This document shows positions 35,106 through 43,536 of a stretch of 64,000 nucleotides of DNA, piece after piece; the stretch's first letter is position 1; the number at the start of each line of letters is the position of its first letter. Both the position numbers and the translations under genes were made by a program. The notes below the pieces were generated by a model that did no database searches, was not told where the DNA came from, and saw only the letters and a list, made by a program, of their open reading frames with translations. The DNA is from Pseudomonadota bacterium (GTDB lineage: Bacteria; Pseudomonadota; Gammaproteobacteria; Burkholderiales; Rhodocyclaceae): contig QQUN01000054.1 in assembly GCA_008501585.1 (NCBI GenBank), positions 124,001 to 188,000 on the forward strand, given 5' to 3'.

Positions 35106-35849
35106 ATGGCACGCGCTTCCTTGAGGTTTTCCAGCCTGCGCCTGGGCGGGCGCTATCTGACAGCCGCCGCGCTCCTGCTGGTCGGAATCTGGCTGCAACG
35201 TGCGGGGATCGTCGATGACCTGATGACCTACTGGGGTGACATCGTCTATCTCACGGGCCAGCACATCGAACTTACCCTGATCTCGGGAGGGTTGGCCATT
35301 CTCGCGGGCATCCCCATCGGCATCTTGTTCAGTCGGCCCGCCCTGCGGCGTTGGGCCGATGGCCTGATGCAGACGCTAAACATCGGCACGACCATCCCGA
35401 CGCTGGCGGTACTGGCGCTTTCGATGAGTTTTCTCGGGATCGGATCGACGCCTGCGATCTTTGCACTTTGGGTGGCGTCCCTGCTCTACATCGTGCGCAA
35501 CACGTACTCGGGCTTGATGGCCGTGCCCGACCATCTGATCGAAGCGGCGAACGGCATGGGCATGACGCCGGGCCAGATTCTGTTCCGGGTGGAACTGCCG
35601 AACGCGCTGTTCGTCATGTTCGCCGGGGTGCGCACGGCGCTGGCCATCAATGTCGGCACGGTTCCGCTGGCGTTTCTCATCGGTGGCGGCGGTCTTGGCG
35701 AGCTGATTTTCACCGGCATCGACCTGAACGACAACGGAATGATGCTCGCTGGCGCGATCCCGACGGCTGCGCTTGCGGTCGCCGTGGATGCGCTGATCGG
35801 ATACGCCGCATATTTCTTGATCCCCCGCGGCGTCAATCCATTGCGATGA
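35106..35849 (+). CDS. Quaternary-amine ABC importer permease (OpuCD/OsmY-type)
   Basis: 247-aa permease with about six TM helices. The EAA loop reads LIEAANGMGMTPGQILFRVELP. It has an extra N-terminal hydrophobic segment compared with the first permease. TGAGG from the end of the ATPase gene serves as ribosome-binding site, two bases from the ATG, so the two genes are tightly linked. Confidence 0.87.
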   Translation: MARASLRFSSLRLGGRYLTAAALLLVGIWLQRAGIVDDLMTYWGDIVYLTGQHIELTLISGGLAILAGIPIGILFSRPALRRWADGLMQTLNIGTTIPTLAVLALSMSFLGIGSTPAIFALWVASLLYIVRNTYSGLMAVPDHLIEAANGMGMTPGQILFRVELPNALFVMFAGVRTALAINVGTVPLAFLIGGGGLGELIFTGIDLNDNGMMLAGAIPTAALAVAVDALIGYAAYFLIPRGVNPLR

Positions 35850-35896
35850 CGGCGCTCTCGTAGCACGCGATTCATTACACCAAGGAGTTTGTTGAA

Positions 35897-36787
35897 ATGA
35901 ACATTCAGAAAATTGTCCGTGCAATGGTGCTCAGTGCGGTGGCACTTACCGCTGGTGGGGCCTTACATGCCGAACCAATCGTTGTCGGCGGGAAAAACTT
36001 CACCGAGCAGCAACTCATGGCCGAGATGACCACGCAGTTGCTCAAGGCCAAGGGCTTCGAGGTCGACACTCGCGCGGGAATGGGCAGTGCGGTCCTGCGC
36101 CAGGCGCAGGAGTCCGGGCAGATCGACGTCTACTGGGAATACACCGGCACGTCGCTGATCACCTACAACAAGATCACCGATCGCCTGTCGCCCGAAGACA
36201 CCTACGCCAAGGTCAAAGAGCTCGACGCCAAGAAAGGGCTGACCTGGCTCAACGCGTCCAAAGCGAACAACACCTACGGGCTGGCAATGCGCCGTACGGA
36301 TGCGAAAAAGCGCGGCATCAACACCATCAGCGAACTGGCGGCCGCGATCAACTCGGGCAAGCCTCTGAGCCTGGCGTGCAACGCGGAATTTGCCGCCCGT
36401 GCGGATGGCCTGAAGCCGCTGCAGAAGGCCTATGGCTTCGAGTTCGAACGCGCCAACCTCAAACGCATGGACACGGGACTGACCTATCAGGCCCTGCGTG
36501 ATGAGCAGGTCGACGTTGCGCTGGTTTTTGCCACCGATGGCCGCGTTCCGGCGTTCGATTTCGTCGTGCTCACCGATGACAAGGGCTACTTCCCGGCCTA
36601 CGCGCTCACGCCTGTCGTTCGCACGGCAGTCCTCGAGAAGCACCCCAAGCTGGGCGAGGCGCTGAACGCACTGTCCGCCAAACTCGACGATAACGTCATG
36701 AGCCGTCTCAATGCCTCAGTCGACGTGGATCGCAAGACGATCCGTGACGCTGCCGAAGGCTTCTTGAAAGAAGCCGGCCTCATCTGA
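35897..36787 (+). CDS. Quaternary-amine ABC importer substrate-binding protein (OsmF/OpuCC-like)
   Basis: 296-aa periplasmic binding protein. The signal peptide ends near LHA-EP. The mature protein starts IVVGGKNFTEQQLMAEMTTQ and contains VYWEYTGTSL, a hallmark of the OpuAC/ProX-type cluster C binding proteins whose aromatic residues cage trimethylammonium head groups. Substrates of close families are glycine betaine, choline, carnitine or proline betaine; which one applies here cannot be read from sequence. AAGGAG lies upstream of the ATG. A 9-bp hairpin follows it, before the catabolic genes. Confidence 0.87.
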   Translation: MNIQKIVRAMVLSAVALTAGGALHAEPIVVGGKNFTEQQLMAEMTTQLLKAKGFEVDTRAGMGSAVLRQAQESGQIDVYWEYTGTSLITYNKITDRLSPEDTYAKVKELDAKKGLTWLNASKANNTYGLAMRRTDAKKRGINTISELAAAINSGKPLSLACNAEFAARADGLKPLQKAYGFEFERANLKRMDTGLTYQALRDEQVDVALVFATDGRVPAFDFVVLTDDKGYFPAYALTPVVRTAVLEKHPKLGEALNALSAKLDDNVMSRLNASVDVDRKTIRDAAEGFLKEAGLI

Positions 36788-36811
36788 TCCGCACCGAGGC
36801 ACCGGCATCCC

Positions 36812-36831
36812 GCCAGCCCCTTGGGGCTGGC
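36812..36831 (+). promoter_or_regulatory. Intercistronic hairpin after the binding-protein gene
   Basis: GCCAGCCCC and GGGGCTGGC form a perfect 9-bp stem around TT. There is no T-run. Such hairpins often stabilise the upstream message, allowing more binding protein than downstream enzymes. Confidence 0.5.
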
Positions 36832-36852
36832 CTCCCACGGAGTTGCAACGAT

Positions 36853-37728
36853 ATGGCGCTCGAATCCCGAATCAAGGTGGCCGTCGCGCAGACTGACTGC
36901 GCGCTCGGCGATCTCAATCGAAATCTGGAACAACATCTCGCGTTGATCGAGCAGGCCCGAGCCGAAGACAACGCCTTGCTGCTCTTCCCGGAATTGTCCC
37001 TGACGGGTTACAGCCTAGGGGCGCGTGTCGTCGATGTGGCGATGCACCGTGACGATGTGCTGCTGCGCCAACTGGCCGATGCAGCACAAGGTATCGACGT
37101 GGTGTTCGGATTCGTTGAAGAAGGCTCCGCGGCCCAACTCTATAACGCCATGGCCGTGGTCCGCGACGGCGCCGTCGTGTTTGTCCATCGCAAGCTCAAC
37201 CTCCCCTCATACGGCAATCTGGAAGAGGGAAAGCTGTTCGCGGCGGGGCGAAACATCGACACCGTGCCTGTTTCCGGCCCCTGGCAGGCGGGCCTGCTAA
37301 CGTGCGCCGACCTGTGGAACCCTGCGCTGGTTCACGTGGCCATGCTTCATGGCGCGACGATCCTGCTCGCACCGGTCAACTCGGCACTGGGCGCGGTGGG
37401 TGGCGAATTCTCCAATCCCGATGGCTGGGATCTTGCCTTGCGCTTCTACGCAATGATTTACGGCCAACCCGTGTTGATGGCCAATCGCTGCGGCGATGAG
37501 GGCGAAGCGGTGTTCTGGGGCGGCTCCCGCATTCTCGATCCCTATGGCAGGACGCTGGCGATTGCACCGGAGGGCCATGTCGGTCTGATCAGTGCAGAAC
37601 TCGACTACGCAGATGTTCGTCGTGCGCGCTTTCAACTCCCCACCGTGCGCGACAGCAACCTGGGCCTCGTACAGAACCAGATCAACCGTCTCGCCCAGCA
37701 AATCGGCCTGCCGCCGGCACAACGATGA
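36853..37728 (+). CDS. Carbon-nitrogen hydrolase (nitrilase superfamily)
   Basis: 291-aa cytoplasmic hydrolase. The catalytic triad is visible: Glu47 in LLFPELSLTGY, Lys114 in VHRKLNLPSYGNLEEG, and Cys151 in LLTCADLWNP. The sequence style resembles the glutaminase-like nitrilase domain of NAD synthetases and aliphatic amidases. Its place between a quaternary-amine importer and CoA-pathway genes suggests it frees a carboxylate from an amide or nitrile; the substrate is unknown. The stop overlaps the start of the next gene (ATGA). Confidence 0.82.
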   Translation: MALESRIKVAVAQTDCALGDLNRNLEQHLALIEQARAEDNALLLFPELSLTGYSLGARVVDVAMHRDDVLLRQLADAAQGIDVVFGFVEEGSAAQLYNAMAVVRDGAVVFVHRKLNLPSYGNLEEGKLFAAGRNIDTVPVSGPWQAGLLTCADLWNPALVHVAMLHGATILLAPVNSALGAVGGEFSNPDGWDLALRFYAMIYGQPVLMANRCGDEGEAVFWGGSRILDPYGRTLAIAPEGHVGLISAELDYADVRRARFQLPTVRDSNLGLVQNQINRLAQQIGLPPAQR

Positions 37729-38933
37729 AGGACCCACTGATGAATGACTATCTGTTGAATGACGAGGACCGCTGTTTCCGCTCGGAAGTGCGTGCCTTTC
37801 TGCAACGTGAACTGGCCCCGCGGGCCGCGGCGATCGAGGACCGGGAAGACTGGGATGCGGTCAAGGCCGTGGTGCGCGCTCTCGGAGAAGAGGGTTATCT
37901 GCGGCTGATGTTCCGCGACCTCTATCGTGGACCGTTGAAAAACCCCGGACTGACCCACGCCACCATCCTTTCGGAGGAGGCTGCCGCGATCAACTACGCG
38001 TTCGACACCACGATCGCGACCGCGACGTCGTGCGCGTATCCCCTGCATCGATATGCGCAGCCCGAAGTCCGTGAGCGCTACTTGACGGGCATCATCGAAG
38101 GCAGCCAGATCGGTGCGATCTGCGTGACCGAGCCCAATGTCGGTTCGGACAGCGCGGGCATGGAAACGACCATCACCTTCGATGAGGCGGCCAACGAATG
38201 GGTCATCAATGGCTTCAAACGATACATCTCGAACGCATCGGTGGCCGACACCTACATCGTCTATGGCATCAGCGACCCGTCAGTGGCGCCGCAGAAGGGC
38301 ATGAGCGCGGTGGTGGTACCGAAGAACACGCCCGGGATCCGCTTTCCGCGCACCTACACCTTCATGGGCAGGCGTGGCTGCATCGTCGGTGAAGTGGAGT
38401 TCCGCGACTGCCGCGTGCCCGCCGACCACCTGCTGGACAAGCCCAATGCCGGGTTCCGCATCATGCTCAGCATGTTCAATTTCGAGCGCGTCATTCTGGG
38501 CGGCAGCGGCCTTGGCGTGGCCCGCTCGGCTTTCGAGATCGCCACCGAACATGCGCAACGTCGCGAGAGCTTTGGTCAGAAGCTCGGCTGCAAGCAGCTG
38601 ATCTGGGACAAGGTGGCGGAGATGAGCTGGCGCATCGATGCGGCCGAACTCATCACCTACCGTGCGGCGAAGCTGTACGACGCGGGCACCCTTTCGGCCA
38701 AGGAACTCATGAAGCCCGCCTCCATGGCCAAGCTGGTGTCGACCGAGGTCGCCAACATCTGTGCCGATCATACCGTCCAGATTCTGGGGGGCGATGGACT
38801 GACCAAGGAGTATGGCCGCGCCGAGCAACTGTACCGCGATGCGCGCGCCCTGACGATTGTCGGCGGCTCCACGGAGATGGTGAAGTATCTGATCGCCAGC
38901 GTCGACCTTCCCCAGATCAAGCCCAATCTCTAG
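37725..38933 (+). CDS. Acyl-CoA dehydrogenase family protein
   Basis: 402-aa flavoprotein. Motifs ICVTEPNVGSDSAGME (FAD/substrate contact) and QILGGDGLTKEYGRAEQLYR are present. The usual catalytic Glu in the YEGT motif is missing (TIVGGSTEMVKY). A Glu in FNFERVILGGSGLG lies where isovaleryl-CoA-type enzymes place theirs, so the base may be there. It would oxidise, or run in reverse on, the CoA ester made by the next gene's ligase. The ATG at 37725 overlaps the nitrilase stop; an ATG at 37740 is an alternative. Confidence 0.88.
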   Translation: MKDPLMNDYLLNDEDRCFRSEVRAFLQRELAPRAAAIEDREDWDAVKAVVRALGEEGYLRLMFRDLYRGPLKNPGLTHATILSEEAAAINYAFDTTIATATSCAYPLHRYAQPEVRERYLTGIIEGSQIGAICVTEPNVGSDSAGMETTITFDEAANEWVINGFKRYISNASVADTYIVYGISDPSVAPQKGMSAVVVPKNTPGIRFPRTYTFMGRRGCIVGEVEFRDCRVPADHLLDKPNAGFRIMLSMFNFERVILGGSGLGVARSAFEIATEHAQRRESFGQKLGCKQLIWDKVAEMSWRIDAAELITYRAAKLYDAGTLSAKELMKPASMAKLVSTEVANICADHTVQILGGDGLTKEYGRAEQLYRDARALTIVGGSTEMVKYLIASVDLPQIKPNL

Positions 38934-38945
38934 CCAGGCATTATC

Positions 38946-40508
38946 ATGAATATTGCATCGATTCTGATCCAGGCCGTCGACCGTTACCCCAACAAGGAAG
39001 CGCTGGTGTTCGGGGAACGTCGCTGGTCATATGCGCAATGGAACCAACGCATCAACCGGCTTGCTCACGCCTTGACCGAACTCGGCGTCCGGCCGTTTGA
39101 TCGGGTGGCGCTGTATCTGAGTACCGACGAAGCGTCGGTCACAACCTACTTCGCGTGCCAGAAACTTGGCGCGGTTGCCGTGCCGATGAATTTTCGGCTG
39201 GCAGCGGGCGAAGTCGCACACATTCTGCGCGATTCGGGCGCCCGGCTGTTGGTGTACAGCCATTCACTGCTGGCGAATACCCTCGAGGCGAAGAAACAGG
39301 TGCGCAGCGTACACGATTTCGTGTCGGTCGGCGCCCCACCCGACGAACTGCCGGCCGACCACTTCCGCTTCGAAACCCTTGCCGAAAGCGGCGACGGCAC
39401 GCTGGAGCCGGCCTATCGCGCCGAGCCCGGGCATCTGTCTGCGCTGGTCTACACCTCCGGCACGACCGGACGTGCCAAGGGCGTCATGCATACCCACGGC
39501 AACGATGTCGCCATCGCGATGAACTGTGTCATGGAGTACAGCCTGACGCCGGCCGACAGAGCCCTGCATATCGCGCCGCTCTACCACGTCGGCGGCATGC
39601 AGGCGTTCTACCTGCCGCACATGTTTGTCGGCGGCACGAATGTGGTCGAAGGCCGCTACCAGGCGCTGAAGACCCTCGAGACCATCGAAGCCCAGCGCAT
39701 CACGACCCTGTTCGCCGTCCCAACCCAGATCCAGGAGATGCTGTTCCATCCGCGCTTCAAGGATTTCGACGTCTCTTCGCTACGGATGATCACGACGGGG
39801 GGCGCAGCCATCGCGTCCGCCACGATGGAACGGGTGCTCGACGAATTCTGCCCCAATCTTTTCAACGGCTACGGCATGACCGAGGCCAGCCTGACGCTGC
39901 TGCTGCATCCGCGCGACGCCCTCGCAAAACTGGGCTCCTGCGGGAAACCAACGCTGATCTCGAACGCCCGGATCATCGCCCATGACCCCACGCGCGACGT
40001 ACGGCCGGACGAAGTCGTCGGCGACAACGAGATCGGGCAGCTGGTCGTGCAAGGCCCGCAAATGATGTCCGGCTACTGGAACAACACGGCCGAGACCGAC
40101 AAGAAGCTCAAATACGGCTGGCTCTATACCGGCGATCTCTTCAGCCGCGACGAAGATGGCTATTTCACCTTCCACGGGCGCTCCGACGACATGATCGTGT
40201 CGGGCGGCGAGAATATCTACCCGCGCGAGATCGAGGAGGTGCTGTACCGGTGCCCCGGGATTAAGGAGGCAGCGGTGGTTGGGCTTCCAGATGCCAAGTG
40301 GGGCAACGTGGTGGCCGCATTTGTCGTGCGCGCGGACCCCCGGCTGACGGTTGTGCAGGTCGACGATTTTTTCCGCAACAGCGGCTTGATCGCAGCCTTC
40401 AAACGGCCACGCCAGATCCGCTTCCTGGACGAGCTCCCCGTGAATCCCAGCGGCAAGGTCCTCAAGCGCGAGCTGGTCAGACAGTACGGGCAAGGAACGA
40501 ACCCGTGA
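38946..40508 (+). CDS. Acyl-CoA synthetase (AMP-forming)
   Basis: 520-aa ANL-family ligase. The P-loop-like motif YTSGTTGRAKGVMHTH (about 169-184), the A5 motif GYGMTEASLT, the A7/A8 region YTGDLFSRDEDGYFTFHGRS and DDMIVSGGENIYPREIEE, and the C-terminal Lys in NPSGKVLKRELV are all present. It activates a carboxylic acid to its CoA thioester. The family includes CaiC-type betaine/carnitine-CoA ligases, but the motifs do not fix the substrate. The stop overlaps the GTG start of the crotonase gene (GTGA). Confidence 0.9.
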   Translation: MNIASILIQAVDRYPNKEALVFGERRWSYAQWNQRINRLAHALTELGVRPFDRVALYLSTDEASVTTYFACQKLGAVAVPMNFRLAAGEVAHILRDSGARLLVYSHSLLANTLEAKKQVRSVHDFVSVGAPPDELPADHFRFETLAESGDGTLEPAYRAEPGHLSALVYTSGTTGRAKGVMHTHGNDVAIAMNCVMEYSLTPADRALHIAPLYHVGGMQAFYLPHMFVGGTNVVEGRYQALKTLETIEAQRITTLFAVPTQIQEMLFHPRFKDFDVSSLRMITTGGAAIASATMERVLDEFCPNLFNGYGMTEASLTLLLHPRDALAKLGSCGKPTLISNARIIAHDPTRDVRPDEVVGDNEIGQLVVQGPQMMSGYWNNTAETDKKLKYGWLYTGDLFSRDEDGYFTFHGRSDDMIVSGGENIYPREIEEVLYRCPGIKEAAVVGLPDAKWGNVVAAFVVRADPRLTVVQVDDFFRNSGLIAAFKRPRQIRFLDELPVNPSGKVLKRELVRQYGQGTNP

Positions 40509-41305
40509 AGGCCCCTGTGATCTATGAACAGGACGGCGCGATCGTCACGCTGACCCTGAACCAGCCGGAAAGCCGCAATCCGATCTCCGACCCCGAGATG
40601 ATTGATGCGCTGGAGGCGGCGGTGGCGCGCATCAATGCAGACATGACCGTGCGCGCAATGATTCTCACCGGCGCGGGCAGCGCGTTCTCCTCCGGCGGGA
40701 ACGTGAAGCACATGCGCGATCGGGTCGGCATGTTCGGGGGCTCGCCGGCAAGCCTGCGCAACGGCTATCGCAACGGAATCCAGCGCATCCCGATGGCACT
40801 TTACGGGCTTGAAGTTCCGGCCATTGCCGCAGTCAACGGGCCAGCCATCGGCGCCGGCTTTGACCTGGCCTGCATGTGCGACATCCGGCTCGCCTCAAGT
40901 GAAGCGCTGTTCGCCGAGAGTTTCGTCAAGGTCGGCATCATCCCCGGCGACGGTGGCGCATGGCTGCTCCCGCGCGCCGTGGGACTGTCGCGCGCCTGTG
41001 AAATGGCGTTTACCGGCGAGGCGATCAATGCGGAGACTGCCTTGATGTGGGGTCTGGTATCGGAAGTCGTGTCACCCGCGGAACTCCTGCCGGCCGCACG
41101 ACGACTCGCCGGTCGAATTGCCGCCAACCCGCCTCAGGTCCTGCGAATGACCAAACGCCTGATTCGCGAGGGGCAGCACATGCGGCTGGACAGCCTGCTG
41201 GAATTGTCCGCGTCCATGCAGGCCATTGCTCACCACACCCGCGATCACGAAGAAGCCGTTTCGGCGTTGTTGGACAAACGCCCTGGAGTGTTCAATGGCA
41301 CCTAA
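40505..41305 (+). CDS. Enoyl-CoA hydratase/isomerase family protein (crotonase fold)
   Basis: 266-aa crotonase. The oxyanion-hole motifs are TGAGSAFSSGGNVKHMRD and NGPAIGAGFDLACMCDIRLA. In standard hydratases two Glu residues are catalytic. Here the first position reads Asp (GAGFDLA) and the second appears to be Phe (FAESFVKVG), so isomerase, hydrolase or CaiD-like dehydratase activity is as likely as simple hydration. GTG start at 40505, coupled to the ligase gene. Confidence 0.85.
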   Translation: MKAPVIYEQDGAIVTLTLNQPESRNPISDPEMIDALEAAVARINADMTVRAMILTGAGSAFSSGGNVKHMRDRVGMFGGSPASLRNGYRNGIQRIPMALYGLEVPAIAAVNGPAIGAGFDLACMCDIRLASSEALFAESFVKVGIIPGDGGAWLLPRAVGLSRACEMAFTGEAINAETALMWGLVSEVVSPAELLPAARRLAGRIAANPPQVLRMTKRLIREGQHMRLDSLLELSASMQAIAHHTRDHEEAVSALLDKRPGVFNGT

Positions 41306-42635
41306 CGACAACACGGCGATCCGCTTCATCCATGGATTGTGCTTCGAAGATCTGCCGCAAACGGTGGTCCGGCACGCAAGACGCTGCGTTCTCGACCTTT
41401 GCGGCGTTGCGGCCGGCGGCACAACGACCGACCTGTCGCACATCATCCGCAACCATGCGGCAGCGCATTTTGGTGCGGGCGAGCGTGCCGCACGCATGCT
41501 GTTTGACGGACGGCGCGTGAGTCTGCCTGGCGCAGCGCTGGCGGGCGGCATGAGCATTGACAGCCTGGATGCGCATGACGGACACGTGCTGACCAAAGGG
41601 CATGTCGGCGTCACGGTGCTGCCCGTGCTGCTGGCGCTCGCCGATGCGGGCTGTGTTGCCGATGACCGCGAGTTTCTCACCGCACTCGTCGTCGGCTACG
41701 AAATCGCCACCCGGGCGGGCATCGCATTGCACGCCAGCTCCTGCGATTACCACACCTCCGGGGCCTGGAATGCGCTGGCAGCAGCGGCATTGGGTGCACG
41801 GGCCTTGCGCCTTGGCCCGGCACAAACCCGCGAAGCCCTCGGGATTGCCGAGTATCACGGGCCGCGCAGCCAGATGATGCGTTGCATCGATCACCCGACG
41901 ATGGTCAAGGACGGTTCAGGCTGGGGTGCGATGGCCGGGATCGATGCCGCCCTCCTAGCCCAGGCCGGATTCACCGGCGCGCCCGCACTGACGATGGAAG
42001 ATCCCGCATTGGCCGCCGTCTGGAGCGATCTGGGACAACGCTGGATGATTCTCGAGCAATACTTCAAAGCCTATCCGGTGTGCCGCTGGGCACAACCTGC
42101 TGTCGAGGCGGCGATGTCACTGGTGCGCATACACGGGCTTCGCTCGGATGACATTCGCACCGTCAAGGTCACCAGCTTTCATCAGGCGTGTCGGCTTGCC
42201 ACACGCAAACCGCAGACGACCGAGCAGGCGCAGTACAGCCTGCCCTTCTCGGTGTCTATACTGCTCTCGCGAGGCTCACTGGGAACCGCAGAGGTCGGGG
42301 GCTGCGCACTCACGGACGCGGAAGCCCTGCGCCTTTCGTCCGGCATGGAACTGCACGAAAGCGACCTGTACAACAGCCGCTTCCCCGCCGAACGATGGGC
42401 CCATGTCGAGCTGGAGCTGTTCAACGGAACCCACTTGAAGTCTGAACCTCACACCGCGCGCGGCGACCCCGAAACGGCGCTCTCGGATGCGGAGATCGAC
42501 AGCAAGTTCGTTCAACTTGCCCGTCCGGTACTTAGCCAGGCGCGCATCGCGACCATTCGCGACCGAGTGGCATCCTTGGGGCAAGCAGAAGGATCGCTGG
42601 ACGCGTTGATGGACGCTTTGCTTGTCGCCGTATAA
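41295..42635 (+). CDS. MmgE/PrpD family protein
   Basis: 446-aa protein of the MmgE/PrpD fold. The N-terminal helical domain (RHARRCVLDLCGVAAGGTTT, AGGMSIDSLDAHDGH) and the C-terminal lid domain (QYSLPFSVSILLSRG) match the family. Known members dehydrate 2-methylcitrate, decarboxylate cis-aconitate or act as epimerases. It probably completes the catabolic operon, but the reaction is not predictable. GGAG lies upstream of the ATG at 41295, which overlaps the crotonase gene by 11 bases. An in-frame GTG/ATG region back to 41226 is inside that gene. Confidence 0.82.
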   Translation: MAPNDNTAIRFIHGLCFEDLPQTVVRHARRCVLDLCGVAAGGTTTDLSHIIRNHAAAHFGAGERAARMLFDGRRVSLPGAALAGGMSIDSLDAHDGHVLTKGHVGVTVLPVLLALADAGCVADDREFLTALVVGYEIATRAGIALHASSCDYHTSGAWNALAAAALGARALRLGPAQTREALGIAEYHGPRSQMMRCIDHPTMVKDGSGWGAMAGIDAALLAQAGFTGAPALTMEDPALAAVWSDLGQRWMILEQYFKAYPVCRWAQPAVEAAMSLVRIHGLRSDDIRTVKVTSFHQACRLATRKPQTTEQAQYSLPFSVSILLSRGSLGTAEVGGCALTDAEALRLSSGMELHESDLYNSRFPAERWAHVELELFNGTHLKSEPHTARGDPETALSDAEIDSKFVQLARPVLSQARIATIRDRVASLGQAEGSLDALMDALLVAV

Positions 42636-42670
42636 CCACTCCCCATTGCGACCAACTCTCAAGGGAATAC

Positions 42671-42697
42671 TGAATCGCCCCGGGTTTCGTAGAGGCT
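42671..42697. repeat. Solitary IS3-type terminal repeat
   Basis: TGAATCGCCCCGGGTTTCGT followed by AGAGGCT resembles the terminal inverted repeats of one IS3-family subgroup. No transposase gene is attached. The neighbouring reading frame to the right starts abruptly at this point, suggesting a past insertion and deletion. Confidence 0.4.
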
Positions 42698-43033
42698 CCG
42701 CGGTTTAAGTACAGGCGGCGTGCGCCGCAGATCGTGCTGTTTGCCGACTACGATGGGGTCGGCTTGCACAACTACATGCGTTTGCTCGATCAATATGGAA
42801 CACAGTGCAGCTTCTGGCTCATGCCTGGCTGGCGAGAGCTGCTGACGCGATTCGGCAACCAGACGATCTGGCAGGACAACCATCAGCGCTTTGTAGCTGC
42901 CGCCGACCAGCTGACGAAGTCAGGCGCGCCGGATGAAGTGTTGGAGCTGTTCCGGTGAATGAGCCGCGAGGGGCTGGCGCTTGAGCAAGAAGCGGTCTGG
43001 CACGCGGCGGCGGGGCGAAGTTCCGATTCGTAG
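42674..43033 (+). pseudogene. Broken fragment of a Toprim-like (DUF7281-type) protein
   Basis: A coding frame without its start runs from the IS-like end. It contains APQIVLFADYDGVGLHNYMR, with the acidic DYDG typical of Toprim-type metal sites, then WLMPGWRELLTRFG. A TGA at 42956 interrupts it, but the same frame continues at once with MSREGLALEQEAVW up to TAG at 43031, consistent with a Trp-to-stop change. Both the truncation and the nonsense codon indicate a dead gene. The family name is from memory of the pattern and is tentative. Confidence 0.5.
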
Positions 43034-43148
43034 CAGCTTCGGTCTACCTTGAGGCGCCGGCACGATGGAAGAGGAGGTGAGGCTCCGGCGGTCCGCCCGA
43101 AGGTCAGATGTGCCGTTCAAGGAGCAGGATGAGTGTAGACTAGCGAGT

Positions 43149-43356
43149 GTGCTTTTTGCAGTGCTGCTGTGACACAGCCTTGAAGGCGGGGCCGTCCAGG
43201 TCGGAATGCGTCACAAATCGGTGTCGCTGAAACCCAGTGATAGCAAGGCTTAAGCCGATTTACGCCGAGTGTTATGCAAGGAATTGCTCTGCACGCCGAT
43301 CGAAAGTCTCGGGCTCATAACCCGGGTCGCAGGTTCAAGTCCTGCCCCCGCAACCA
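43149..43356 (+). repeat. Left copy of a degenerate ~205-bp direct repeat
   Basis: Matches 58619-58820 in the same orientation, with shared blocks such as GTCCAGGTCG, AATGCGTCACAAA, GCTTAAGCC, ATTTACG and CTCATAACCCGG. It ends in an initiator-tRNA 3' half. It marks the left border of the LysR/peptide-uptake block. Confidence 0.7.
43309..43356 (+). other. 3' half of an initiator tRNA (fMet, CAU), 5' half missing
   Basis: TCGGGCTCATAACCCGG is the anticodon arm with CAT anticodon and the G-C pairs typical of initiator tRNA. CGCAGGTTCAAGTCCTGC is the T arm, and CCCCGCAACCA is the 3' acceptor strand with the A72 and CCA of tRNA-fMet. Nothing upstream can pair with the acceptor strand, so this is a fragment such as an attachment site left by an integrated element. 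Confidence 0.75.
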
Positions 43357-43368
43357 AATTTGTACTGA

Positions 43369-43401
43369 AAACCCAATCACTTGGCGGTGGTTGGGTTTTT
43401 T
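43369..43401 (+). terminator. Rho-independent terminator after the tRNA fragment
   Basis: AACCCAATCA pairs with TGGTTGGGTT around CTTGGCGG and is followed by TTTT. It would have terminated the original tRNA transcript. Confidence 0.75.
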
Positions 43402-43536
43402 GCTTTGGACCAACGTCGAATTCTTGGTCCAAGTTTGGCCCGTCTTCGTCCTTGGCCAAAAATGCAGGTGGCCACATCCGAACCGCGTGGTGCGAGATTC
43501 GGTGCTCGGATGGCCTTTACCAAAGACTTGAACATT

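Noticed and set aside
43309-43356. Functional tRNA-fMet gene
   Set aside because: Only the 3' half is present; no upstream strand can pair with CCCCGC, and the D arm is missing.
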